Assembly: GCA_905372875.1 (NCBI GenBank)
Contig: CAJPQU010000128.1
Coordinates: 1 to 5,570, forward strand
Direction: 5' to 3'
Source: an uncultured Schwartzia sp.
GTDB lineage: Bacteria > Bacillota > Negativicutes > Selenomonadales > Selenomonadaceae
DNA: 5,570 nucleotides
Shown: positions 1 through 5,570 of the stretch, piece by piece
Layout of the letters: every line of letters starts with the position of its first letter
How positions within the stretch are numbered: the first letter of the stretch is position 1
Notes under the pieces: model-generated
What the model saw: only the letters and a program-made list of their open reading frames with translations
Database searches by the model: none
What the model was told of the DNA's origin: nothing
Position numbers and translations under genes: made by a program

Positions 1-916
1 GGTCAAGCAGGTAGGCGGCGACGAGGACATCCCAGATGAAGCTGCGGTCGCTGCCGGAGGCGAAGAGACCGTTCAGATAATGGTGATTCATCATATCCTG
101 AAACACAGGATTGTCGGTAGCTTCTTTAAATGCATAGAAGTCGTCGGCCGAGAGGGTCATTTTTTCACAAACATCCAGCGGGAAAAAGATTTGTTCCCGA
201 AAGGGGGCGCGAACGACTTTCTTCAGCGATTCCGGATCGACCCAGACGTTAAATTCGGCGGCGGGGGTGGTGTTCCCCTGTTGAAAGAAGGCGCCGCTCA
301 TGTAAACGACGCGGTCGATGAGGGGGACGATACCGGGATCTTTTTCGATGGCGGCGGCGAGGTTGGTGGCTGGGCCGATGGCGGCAATGGTGATTTCGCC
401 GGGGTTCTCCCGGACGGTACGAATGATAAAGTCAGCAGCGTCCTCTTTGACAGGCGATAAGGTCGGTTCGGCGGAAAAGCGCGCGCGATAGGCCGCCTGC
501 CAACTGGACGGCTCGGGAAAATCAGCGGCCCCCGCGTAGGCAACATCGTGGCCGCGCCCGAAACGGCGGTATTCGTCTTTGATTTTGGCGAACCGTTCTT
601 TGATGCGCATGGGGGGTGTGCCGACGACGACGGGGATGTCATCGCGCCCTAAGCCTTCAAGCTGTCGAATCGCGTTGGCGGTGCCGGCCTCTGCCCAGGT
701 ATTGCCGGTGACGATGGTGACACCCATGAGTTCAATTTGAGGAGACTGCAGGAGCATAAGCATGGCGACACCGTCGTCAAACATTTCGACCATGTCGCTG
801 TCGAGGATGACGCGGGTCTTTTCGGCAGCCTCTCCTCGCAAGGGTACGGTGACGATGAGGCAGAAGAAGGCCAGACACAGGGGCAAGATTTTGCGGAATG
901 TTAATGGGGTGCGCAT
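1..916 (-). CDS. Exported inosine/uridine-preferring nucleoside hydrolase family protein, C-terminus cut by window edge
   Basis: The frame stays open from an ATG at 916 to the left edge, giving 305 residues. The family hydrolyses the N-glycosidic bond of nucleosides to free base and ribose using Ca2+. Residues 9-27 form a hydrophobic signal segment after R8/K9, with a likely cleavage site at GEA-AE (28-32), so the enzyme probably acts outside the cytoplasm. Family marks are the N-terminal Asp cluster DSDMVEMFDD (39-48, the variant two residues longer than the classic DxDxxxDD), GNTWAEA (71-77), GPATNLAAAI (181-190), MSGAF (206-210) and AEFNVWVDPE (220-229). A W295-D296 pair stands where classic members have the His-Asp pair. 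The start is supported by AAGGAG at 925-930, 8 nt upstream. Family members usually run 310-350 residues, so only a short C-terminal piece should be missing. The family is clear; the substrate preference is not. Confidence 0.9.
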   Translation of the reverse strand, partial: MRTPLTFRKILPLCLAFFCLIVTVPLRGEAAEKTRVILDSDMVEMFDDGVAMLMLLQSPQIELMGVTIVTGNTWAEAGTANAIRQLEGLGRDDIPVVVGTPPMRIKERFAKIKDEYRRFGRGHDVAYAGAADFPEPSSWQAAYRARFSAEPTLSPVKEDAADFIIRTVRENPGEITIAAIGPATNLAAAIEKDPGIVPLIDRVVYMSGAFFQQGNTTPAAEFNVWVDPESLKKVVRAPFREQIFFPLDVCEKMTLSADDFYAFKEATDNPVFQDMMNHHYLNGLFASGSDRSFIWDVLVAAYLLD

Positions 917-962
917 GAGGGTCACTCCTTTTCGATAGGAAGAAGAAATTTTGGTGTAACTT

Positions 963-992
963 ATTTTATCATTAAAATGTAAGAGATGTAAA
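963..992 (-). promoter_or_regulatory. Predicted sigma-70/SigA-type promoter of the nucleoside hydrolase gene
   Basis: On the minus strand, TTTACA (987-992, 5 of 6 matches to the -35 consensus) and TAAAAT (963-968, 5 of 6 matches to the -10) are separated by 18 bp. Transcription would begin near 956 and leave a leader of about 40 nt carrying the AAGGAG site. The promoter sits in an AT-rich patch directly after the exporter stop codon. I see no terminator hairpin between the two genes, so read-through from the exporter is also possible. Confidence 0.6.
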
Positions 993-996
993 TTTT

Positions 997-2283
997 TTAT
1001 TTGCCCTCAAGACGTTGGCGGCGGTCCAGGCGGTGCCGGGCGACGAGGTTGGGAATGGCGACGCCGAGGGAGATGCCGATGAGAATAAGAACGGCTTCAA
1101 TGCCGTCTTGTACTGCGCTCAAAAAGGTGGGGAGCGGCAAACTGCGGACATTGATCAGGGCGAAGAGAAGACGGTAAAGGGGAATACCGGGGATCAGCGG
1201 AATAACGCAGGGAATACTGATGACGTGAGTGGGAACGCGGAAATGGCGGCTGGCGGCAAGGGTGTACAGGCTGACGGCCGCCGCGCCGACGGTGGCGGAG
1301 GAAGGGAGGGGCAGACCGAGGCCTAAATTAAGAAGATTGCGGAGGCAGACGGCGAGGATGCCGCCGCCGGCGATTATGAGGAGGAGTCGAGGGGGGACGT
1401 TGAAGAGGATGGAAAAACCTGTGGCAGCGGATGCGGCGGCCAGGGCATAAATAAAATAGCTGGCGTCGGGAATGATGCTGAGGGTGGCGAAATCGGCGAC
1501 ATGCCCCAGCCGGATGGTGAGGACAATGCCGAAGGTCATGGCGCCGATGATGAGAACGGTATGTACAGCGCGGGTGATACCGGCTACGATATGGCTGTTG
1601 ACGAGGTCGTCCACCGCGTTGATGAGGGGGATACCCGGAACAAAGCAAAGGCTGGAGGCGATCATGGGGAGGTAAGGTGTGCCGGAAAGAGAGAAGGGGA
1701 TTAAGAGCCAAGCGGTGAAGGTCGCCGCAAAAGCGGCGGCGGCGATGCCGGCGTAAGGGTTGACCTCCCAGTGATTCAGGCGCCCCCGTACGCCGAAGCC
1801 GATGACGGCGGCGAAAGCGGTACACAAGGCGGCTCCCATATCGCCGCCGAAGAGGACGGACAAGGCGGCGCAGGCGACGGCCGTACCAAGGGCGCTGCAT
1901 ATCTGGGGATATCGGCGGGGGAGGCGTTCAATGCGGTCGAGGGCCGCTTCGTATGCGTCAAGGGAGAGATGGTTTTCCACCGCTTGGCGGGAAAGCCGGC
2001 TGACGGCGGTGATGATATCCATATTCGCGTCGTGTTTACGGCATTTAATGAAACTGGTATAGGCGTGGGTGTTATCGCTGACGGTGACCAGGATGGTGGT
2101 GTAGACGACATGAAGCGACAAGGCCGCAGCGGGGAGAGAAAAGAAGTCGCTGAGTTCTTTCATATCGCGGACGGCGCGGTTGGTATCGGCCCCGTTCTCC
2201 ATGAGAAGCTGTCCGGTGTGGAGGATAAGGCGTAATTTCCGATGGATATCGGCATAAGGGGCAGGCTGGGGGATATCGTTCAT
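997..2283 (-). CDS. Threonine/serine exporter family membrane protein, single-chain (ThrE-type) form
   Basis: This 428-residue protein joins both halves of the ThrE family, which other bacteria often encode as two proteins (YjjP-like and YjjB-like). Residues 1-125 are a soluble helical domain containing LLMENGADTNRAV (26-38), a family hallmark. Residues 128-413 hold roughly ten hydrophobic segments, for example 130-146, 150-165, 177-197, 232-256, 274-295, 298-316, 330-345 and 393-412. Each membrane half carries a PGIPL element (216-220 and 365-369), in keeping with the family's internal pseudo-symmetry. The basic C-terminal tail (415-428) is probably cytoplasmic. In Corynebacterium ThrE exports threonine and serine by proton-driven antiport; the split E. 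coli YjjPB pair has been linked to succinate export, so the substrate is uncertain. The start is supported by GGAG at 2293-2296, 9 nt upstream. The gene heads a leftward unit with the nucleoside hydrolase. Confidence 0.92.
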   Translation of the reverse strand: MNDIPQPAPYADIHRKLRLILHTGQLLMENGADTNRAVRDMKELSDFFSLPAAALSLHVVYTTILVTVSDNTHAYTSFIKCRKHDANMDIITAVSRLSRQAVENHLSLDAYEAALDRIERLPRRYPQICSALGTAVACAALSVLFGGDMGAALCTAFAAVIGFGVRGRLNHWEVNPYAGIAAAAFAATFTAWLLIPFSLSGTPYLPMIASSLCFVPGIPLINAVDDLVNSHIVAGITRAVHTVLIIGAMTFGIVLTIRLGHVADFATLSIIPDASYFIYALAAASAATGFSILFNVPPRLLLIIAGGGILAVCLRNLLNLGLGLPLPSSATVGAAAVSLYTLAASRHFRVPTHVISIPCVIPLIPGIPLYRLLFALINVRSLPLPTFLSAVQDGIEAVLILIGISLGVAIPNLVARHRLDRRQRLEGK

Positions 2284-2343
2284 GCTTCAGGTCTCCTTTC
2301 GGCGCGGGTCGAGGCCGTGTCGTTTTCTCTCAGAATTTTCTCT

Positions 2344-2372
2344 ATCATAGCACAGGCACCTGGGCGGGGCAA
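2344..2372 (-). promoter_or_regulatory. Predicted promoter of the ThrE-family exporter
   Basis: On the minus strand, TTGCCC (2367-2372, 4 of 6 matches) and TATGAT (2344-2349, 5 of 6 matches) have the optimal 17-bp spacing. Transcription would start near 2337 and give a leader of about 50 nt. This promoter faces away from the one at 2438-2466, with about 65 bp between their -35 elements, which leaves room for a shared regulator. No convincing operator palindrome was seen. Confidence 0.55.
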
Positions 2373-2437
2373 TCGTTCCGCTGCCTTATTTCCACTATAT
2401 ACGGGGCTAAGGATAGGGCGGGGCACAAGATGTCCGG

Positions 2438-2466
2438 TGGAAAAATTTTTTGATTTATGCTAAAAT
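2438..2466 (+). promoter_or_regulatory. Predicted extended -10 promoter of the PHP-domain gene
   Basis: TGGAAA (2438-2443, 4 of 6 matches to the -35) and TAAAAT (2461-2466, 5 of 6 matches to the -10) are 17 bp apart. TGC directly before the -10 makes an extended -10 element. An A5T6 tract (2441-2451) overlaps the end of the -35 and the first half of the spacer. Transcription would begin near 2473, about 35 nt before the start codon. It may also serve the downstream P-loop gene. Confidence 0.6.
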
Positions 2467-2508
2467 AAAGGGCGTATGTAGGGGCAGCAGGAGAAAGTAG
2501 GGGAAACC

Positions 2509-3342
2509 ATGCCAAGCGATATGCATGTCCACACGACGTTTTCGGACGGCCGGCTTACACCGGAAGAGATCGTCGCCGCGGCTAAAGCGGCCGGACTTAC
2601 CTATCTGGCAATTACCGATCACGATACCGTGGATGGCATTCGCCATCTTTACGAAGCGGGGCTTTACCCGCTGAAGACGCTGCGGCTCATCCCAGGCATT
2701 GAGTTCAGCTGCGAAGTGGACGGGCACGACGTCCATATTTTGGGGTACGATTTTGATATATACAATCAGGAGCTCATCGATAAGGTGACGGAGCTGTCGG
2801 AGTCGCGTTGGACGCGGTTCGCGCAGATGACAGATAAGCTTCAGGCGCTGGGGTACGATATCACGGAGACTGATGTCTTAGCCATCGCCGGAACCAGCCG
2901 CTCCATCGGACGGGCGCATGTGGCGCGGGCGTTGGTGAAAAAGGGGATTGTCCCGACGGTTCACGAAGCCTTCACCGAGTTGTTAGAATATGGGCGTCCG
3001 GCGTATATTCCGCATTTTCGCCTGCTGCCGGAAGAGGCGGTGGCGCTCATCCGGCAGGCCGGCGGCGTTCCGGTGCTGGCTCATCCTAAGTTGGTGCGGG
3101 ATGACGAGCTGGTGGAGCGGCTCCTGGCTCTTGATTTTGGAGGAATAGAGGTTTACTACCCCCAGCATGACGCGGCAGACACGGCGCGGTATAAAGCGTT
3201 GGCGGAGCGGCACGGGATGCGGTTGACGGGAGGATCGGATTTCCACGCTCTGCCCCATCGAGAGCCTAAGGAATTGGGGCTGTTCACCATAGATGATACC
3301 TTGGCGGCGCCGTTCTTTCATCCGCCGGAAGCGTTGGAATAA
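2509..3342 (+). CDS. PHP-domain metal-dependent phosphoesterase (TrpH/YciV/RNase AM-like)
   Basis: The 277-residue protein is a stand-alone PHP phosphoesterase of the COG0613 type. Characterised relatives remove the 3'-phosphate from 3',5'-nucleoside bisphosphates or degrade short RNAs 5' to 3'; E. coli YciV/RNase AM matures rRNA 5' ends. Metal ligands appear in family order: HVH (6-8), D13 in TTFSDG, TDHDT (36-40), E65 in PGIEF, H76 in DVHILGY, H192 in LAHPK, and SDFH (243-246). Residues about 100-170 form the helical insertion typical of this subfamily. Length is normal (about 270-290) and no key residue is missing. The ribosome binding site is not ideal: AGGGG (2499-2503) lies 5 nt before the ATG and AGGAG (2489-2493) 15 nt before it. 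A second in-frame ATG at 2521 would start right at the first metal motif and is less likely. The protein is probably cytoplasmic. Family assignment is firm; the substrate is inferred. Confidence 0.92.
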   Translation: MPSDMHVHTTFSDGRLTPEEIVAAAKAAGLTYLAITDHDTVDGIRHLYEAGLYPLKTLRLIPGIEFSCEVDGHDVHILGYDFDIYNQELIDKVTELSESRWTRFAQMTDKLQALGYDITETDVLAIAGTSRSIGRAHVARALVKKGIVPTVHEAFTELLEYGRPAYIPHFRLLPEEAVALIRQAGGVPVLAHPKLVRDDELVERLLALDFGGIEVYYPQHDAADTARYKALAERHGMRLTGGSDFHALPHREPKELGLFTIDDTLAAPFFHPPEALE

Positions 3343-3352
3343 TGAGGAAAGA

Positions 3353-3392
3353 GGCCGCCGTCTGATCGAATCATCGACGAGGCGGCTATTTT
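3353..3392 (+). terminator. Imperfect hairpin with short T-tract after the PHP gene (weak terminator or attenuator)
   Basis: GCCGCC (3354-3359) pairs with GGCGGC (3381-3386). The stem continues with GTC (3360-3362) to GAC (3376-3378) and TGAT (3363-3366) to ATCA (3370-3373), closing a CGA loop, with two-base bulges at 3374-3375 and 3379-3380. TATTTT (3387-3392) follows. The tract is short and interrupted, so termination is probably partial and the downstream P-loop gene could be reached by read-through. I see no convincing promoter between this hairpin and the next start codon. Confidence 0.5.
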
Positions 3393-3417
3393 GCGTAAGA
3401 GCAGGTGAAGATAAAGC

Positions 3418-4251
3418 ATGGATGTCATTGCGTTAGTCGGCCCCAGCGGGACGGGCAAGAGCCATCGGGCGCTCATCGTCGCCCACAAGTACGATGCGGA
3501 TGTCATTATTGACGATGGGATATTGATTAAAGAAGGAAAGATTTTAGCCGGCCGCTCGGCTAAGCACGAAAAGAGCCGCATCATGGCGGTGCGGCGCGCT
3601 ATTTTCATCTTGCCGGGACATGCCGCCGAGGTGCGCGCCGCGCTGGAGCAGGCCGCGCCGCGCCGCGTCCTCATCATCGGGACCAGTGAGAATATGGCGC
3701 ATAAAATCGCGAAGATTTTGAAATTGCCGCCCATTGAGCGGATCATCCGCATTGAGGATATTGCTACGAAAGCGGAGATGGAAAAGGCGGCGTTTTACCG
3801 CCTGAAAGAGGGAAAGCATATTATTCCTGTGCCTACCATTGAATTGAAGCCGCATTTTTCCGGCTATCTCATCGATCCCATTCAGTCGTTTTTCCGAAAA
3901 TCACCGCGGCGGCGCCGCCGTCTGGGGGAAAAATCTATCGTTCGGCCGGTATTCAGTTATTATGGTAAGCTCATTATTGACGATTCGGCGGTGAAAGCCA
4001 TTGTGGAGAGACTGATGGGGGATCGGGAATTCGTCAGCAAGGTGGGACGTATTCGGATACGTCATCTGACGGATGGCGGGGAAGATCGAGGGATCGAGGT
4101 ATCCTGCGAGGTAGTGCTGCGCTACGGAAAGCATATTCCCACCCTCATTCAGCAGACGCAGGCAAAGATCAAGGAAGCCATCGAGTATATGACCGGCATG
4201 GTGGTACACGAAGTCAATATCATGGTCAAGACGCTCTATGTGAACGCCTGA
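3418..4251 (+). CDS. P-loop nucleotide-binding protein with C-terminal Asp23/Gls24 domain, function unknown
   Basis: The 277-residue protein has two parts. The N-terminal part opens with a textbook Walker A, GPSGTGKS (residues 8-15). The strand-like VIIDDG (29-34) may act as Walker B, and VLIIGTS (84-90) is another buried-strand candidate. A basic linker (K161 with RRRRR at 164-168) leads to residues about 175-277, which resemble the Asp23/Gls24 (DUF322) family: GKLIIDDSAVKAIVERL (183-199), a VSCEVVLRYGKHIP strand (228-241), then an amphipathic helix and MTGMVVHEVNIMV (258-270). Asp23/Gls24 proteins are associated with envelope stress and alkaline shock in Firmicutes, usually as small proteins without an ATPase. 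There is no signal peptide or membrane segment, so it is probably cytoplasmic. The start has AGGTGA at 3403-3408, 9 nt upstream. It lies 75 bp after the PHP gene on the same strand. Domain calls come from motif reading; no specific activity can be assigned. Confidence 0.87.
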   Translation: MDVIALVGPSGTGKSHRALIVAHKYDADVIIDDGILIKEGKILAGRSAKHEKSRIMAVRRAIFILPGHAAEVRAALEQAAPRRVLIIGTSENMAHKIAKILKLPPIERIIRIEDIATKAEMEKAAFYRLKEGKHIIPVPTIELKPHFSGYLIDPIQSFFRKSPRRRRRLGEKSIVRPVFSYYGKLIIDDSAVKAIVERLMGDREFVSKVGRIRIRHLTDGGEDRGIEVSCEVVLRYGKHIPTLIQQTQAKIKEAIEYMTGMVVHEVNIMVKTLYVNA

Positions 4252-4291
4252 GACGAAAAATCATAAAACGGGGGCGCTCGTGGTTCGTGTC

Positions 4292-4314
4292 CGCCGTGCC
4301 CTGAGGGGACGGCG
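4292..4314 (+). promoter_or_regulatory. Antiterminator-like hairpin overlapping the terminator before sdaAB
   Basis: CGCCGT (4292-4297) pairs with ACGGCG (4309-4314). After one G-G mismatch, CCC (4299-4301) pairs with GGG (4305-4307) around a TGA loop. The 3' arm includes GGCG (4311-4314), which is also the beginning of the terminator's 5' arm, so the two hairpins cannot form together. This hairpin is transcribed first. The pairing is seen directly; a regulatory role is inference, and the ligand or factor is unknown. Confidence 0.45.
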
Positions 4315-4342
4315 CCAATGGCCGATGGGGCGCCTCTTTTTT
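4311..4342 (+). terminator. Strong Rho-independent terminator between the P-loop gene and sdaAB
   Basis: A perfect 6-bp GC stem, GGCGCC (4311-4316) with GGCGCC (4329-4334), closes a 12-nt loop and is followed by TCTTTTTT (4335-4342). It ends 22 bases before the sdaAB start codon, with no promoter visible in between. sdaAB transcription must therefore pass this site, whether it begins in the upstream unit or at an unrecognised promoter near the 3' end of the P-loop gene. Confidence 0.75.
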
Positions 4343-4349
4343 GGTTGAG

Positions 4350-4356
4350 AGGGTGA
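4350..4356 (+). promoter_or_regulatory. sdaAB: Ribosome binding site that fixes the sdaAB start
   Basis: AGGGTGA lies 8 nt before the ATG at 4365. It decides against an in-frame TTG at 4341, which falls inside the terminator T-run, and against a GTG at 4353, which falls inside the binding site itself. Confidence 0.75.
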
Positions 4357-4364
4357 GAAAGCGT

Positions 4365-5030
4365 ATGCGTGGGGTTTTTGATATTGTGGGGCCGGTGATG
4401 ATCGGCCCGTCCAGCTCGCATACGGCAGGCGCGGTGCGGCTGGGCCTGATGGCGCGGGCGATCTTAGGAGAAGAGCCGGTGCGGGCGGGGATACAGCTTA
4501 CGGGCTCTTTTGCTCGGACGTACCGCGGCCATGGAACGGATAAGGCGCTGACGGCAGGGATTTTAGGCTTTATGCCGGACGATGTCCGCATCCGGGAGGC
4601 GCTTTCCTTAGCGACTTCTATGGGATTGGAGCTGGCGTTTCAAAAAGTGGATATTCCCGACGCGCCGCCCAATACGGCCGTCATTCATCTGACGGGAGCT
4701 GAAGGGCGTACCGTCAAGGTACAGGGGGCTTCCGTCGGCGGGGGGAACATCCGGATCACCGGAATTGATCGTTTTGCGGTGGATTTGACCGGTGAGCTCC
4801 CGGCGCTCATTACCATTCATCGGGATCAGCCGGGAGTCATGATGCGGGTGACTTCCATTCTGGCGGCAGAAGGGCTCAACATTGCGTTCATGCGCCTTTC
4901 GCGCCAGCGTCGGGGGGAGATGGCCATGATGATCTTAGAGCTGGATGAGCTGCCTTCTCGGGCGGCAGTTACGGCCTGTCGGGACTTAGATGTAGTGGAA
5001 CAGGCCTTTGCCGTGCCGTCCATTGAATGA
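4365..5030 (+). CDS. sdaAB: L-serine dehydratase, iron-sulfur-dependent, beta subunit
   Basis: From the ATG at 4365 the protein has 221 residues, the normal size for SdaAB (about 220). Together with SdaAA it forms the oxygen-sensitive [4Fe-4S] enzyme that deaminates L-serine to pyruvate and ammonia in the cytoplasm. The N-terminal beta domain begins with FDIVGPVMIGPSSSHTAGAV, the family signature that helps bind substrate, and contains TYRGHGTDKAL and the PPNTAV element. A C-terminal ACT domain (about residues 148-221) begins LITIHRDQPGVMMRV and continues through the AAEGLNIAFM segment. ACT domains often sense amino acids, and here the ligand may be serine. The stop codon is 9 bp before the sdaAA start, so the two are very probably cotranscribed and translationally coupled. 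Expression may be controlled by the hairpin pair at 4292-4342. No key motif is missing. Confidence 0.96.
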   Translation: MRGVFDIVGPVMIGPSSSHTAGAVRLGLMARAILGEEPVRAGIQLTGSFARTYRGHGTDKALTAGILGFMPDDVRIREALSLATSMGLELAFQKVDIPDAPPNTAVIHLTGAEGRTVKVQGASVGGGNIRITGIDRFAVDLTGELPALITIHRDQPGVMMRVTSILAAEGLNIAFMRLSRQRRGEMAMMILELDELPSRAAVTACRDLDVVEQAFAVPSIE

Positions 5031-5039
5031 GGTGGAAGA

Positions 5040-5570
5040 ATGATACGCTTTGAGACGATGGCCGAGCTGGTGAAATTGGCGGAGGAGAAGGCCGTACCGC
5101 TGTCGGAGATCGTGATCCGGAGCGAGGCGGAAAATACCCAACAGTCGCGCGTCGCGGTGCTGGCGATCATGGGAGAACAATGGCAGGTCATGAAGGAGGC
5201 CATTCAGCGCGGCGTTACAAATCGGGAGCGTTCGGTAAGCGGACTCACCGGCGGCGACGCGGCGAAACTTTTCATCCGTCAAAAAGAGGGCGGCTATCTG
5301 GGTTCCGCGGCGCTGGCGACAGCCGCTTATGCCGTCGGGGTGAGCGAAGTCAATGCCGCCATGGGACGTATTGTTGCCTGTCCCACCGCCGGTTCCTGCG
5401 GTATCGTGCCGGCAGTTCTCTATACGGCCATGAAGCAGGGCGCTGAGGAGAACGCGATCATCCAGGCACTGTTCACGGCGGCGGGGGTCGGTATGATCAT
5501 CGAAGCGAATGCTTCCATTTCTGGTGCAGCCGGCGGCTGCCAGGCCGAATGCGGATCGGCGGCGGGCATG
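5040..5570 (+). CDS. sdaAA: L-serine dehydratase, iron-sulfur-dependent, alpha subunit, cut by right window edge
   Basis: The frame is open from an ATG at 5040 to the last base, giving 177 of an expected 290 or so residues. SdaAA carries the catalytic [4Fe-4S] cluster and completes the serine-to-pyruvate enzyme with SdaAB. Seen here are SVSGLTGGDAAKL (65-77), a GYLGSAALATAAYAVGVSEVN segment with a few intervening variations (85-105), MGRIVACPTAGSCGIVPAVL (108-127) and GGCQAECGSAAGM (165-177). C167 in GGCQAE is a probable cluster ligand; C114, C120 and C171 are nearby cysteines whose roles I cannot assign. Further ligand positions lie beyond the edge. A GAGGTGG site (5029-5035) overlaps the sdaAB stop codon and sits 4 nt before the ATG, consistent with coupled translation. 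Confidence 0.96.
   Translation, partial: MIRFETMAELVKLAEEKAVPLSEIVIRSEAENTQQSRVAVLAIMGEQWQVMKEAIQRGVTNRERSVSGLTGGDAAKLFIRQKEGGYLGSAALATAAYAVGVSEVNAAMGRIVACPTAGSCGIVPAVLYTAMKQGAEENAIIQALFTAAGVGMIIEANASISGAAGGCQAECGSAAGM

Noticed and set aside
80..460. A 126-codon plus-strand open frame near the left edge
   Set aside because: It is antisense to the nucleoside hydrolase, whose conserved motifs on the other strand are unmistakable; its glycine runs reflect GC-rich codons.
850..916. Lipoprotein signal in the nucleoside hydrolase
   Set aside because: The cysteines in the signal segment follow Phe or Leu rather than the small residue a lipobox requires, and a standard AxA-like cleavage site follows.
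1328..1900. A 190-codon minus-strand open frame inside the exporter gene, very rich in Arg, His and Pro
   Set aside because: It is a shifted-frame shadow of the GC-rich exporter gene, with low-complexity composition, no family motif and no ribosome binding site.
1771..2235. A 154-codon plus-strand open frame opposite the exporter
   Set aside because: It lies wholly antisense to a clearly recognised membrane protein and is Gly/Asp/Glu-rich, as expected from the complement of Ala/Arg/Leu codons; it shows no domain.
2441..2451. The A5T6 tract as an intrinsic terminator
   Set aside because: No GC-rich stem adjoins the tract on either strand, and it lies inside a plausible promoter.
3625..3668. 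A GCC/GCG-rich run resembling a short tandem repeat
   Set aside because: It encodes ordinary Ala/Arg-rich helix sequence in the P-loop protein and has no regular repeat unit.
4252..4364. A T-box or known amino-acid riboswitch before sdaAB
   Set aside because: The region is only about 110 nt long and lacks the T-box AGGGTGG-type bulge and specifier stem; only the hairpin pair can be supported.
4341..4364. An N-terminal extension of SdaAB from the TTG at 4341
   Set aside because: That codon lies in the terminator T-run and the extension would cover the ribosome binding site; the ATG at 4365 gives the normal family length.

Overview
The window reads as a chromosomal segment of a Bacillota-type bacterium of fairly high GC (mid to upper 50s by eye). 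Three things support this: AGGAG-like ribosome binding sites, a two-subunit iron-sulfur L-serine dehydratase (SdaAB + SdaAA, the usual Firmicutes arrangement), and an Asp23/Gls24 domain, which is largely a Firmicutes family. A high-GC Negativicutes or Clostridia anaerobe would fit, but this is inference and no marker gene settles it. There are six protein genes, two of them cut by the window edges. No tRNA, rRNA, CRISPR array, insertion sequence or phage gene was seen.

Left half, minus strand: a 428-residue single-chain ThrE-family exporter (997-2283) is followed 80 bp downstream by an exported nucleoside hydrolase (1-916, C-terminus beyond the left edge). Each has a recognisable promoter. 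The hydrolase promoter lies immediately after the exporter stop codon, so the hydrolase may be transcribed alone or as the second gene of the unit.

Right half, plus strand: a 225-bp divergent intergenic region with two oppositely oriented promoters opens a rightward series. It holds a PHP-domain phosphoesterase (2509-3342), an unusual protein joining a P-loop nucleotide-binding domain to a C-terminal Asp23/Gls24 domain (3418-4251), then sdaAB (4365-5030) and sdaAA (5040 to the right edge). Hairpins separate the PHP gene from the P-loop gene (weak terminator or attenuator) and the P-loop gene from sdaAB (strong intrinsic terminator). The second is preceded by an overlapping, mutually exclusive hairpin, a layout like a transcription attenuator.

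Functional links: SdaAB/SdaAA deaminate L-serine to pyruvate and ammonia, and the ThrE-family protein may export serine or threonine. Two routes for disposing of hydroxy amino acids may therefore lie about 2 kb apart, although on opposite strands and in separate transcripts. The hydrolase would release bases and ribose from nucleosides outside the cytoplasm, and the PHP protein probably acts on nucleotide or RNA-end phosphates. The most notable items are the P-loop/Asp23 fusion and the two-hairpin leader before sdaAB. I did not see a clear, wholly new multi-gene system.
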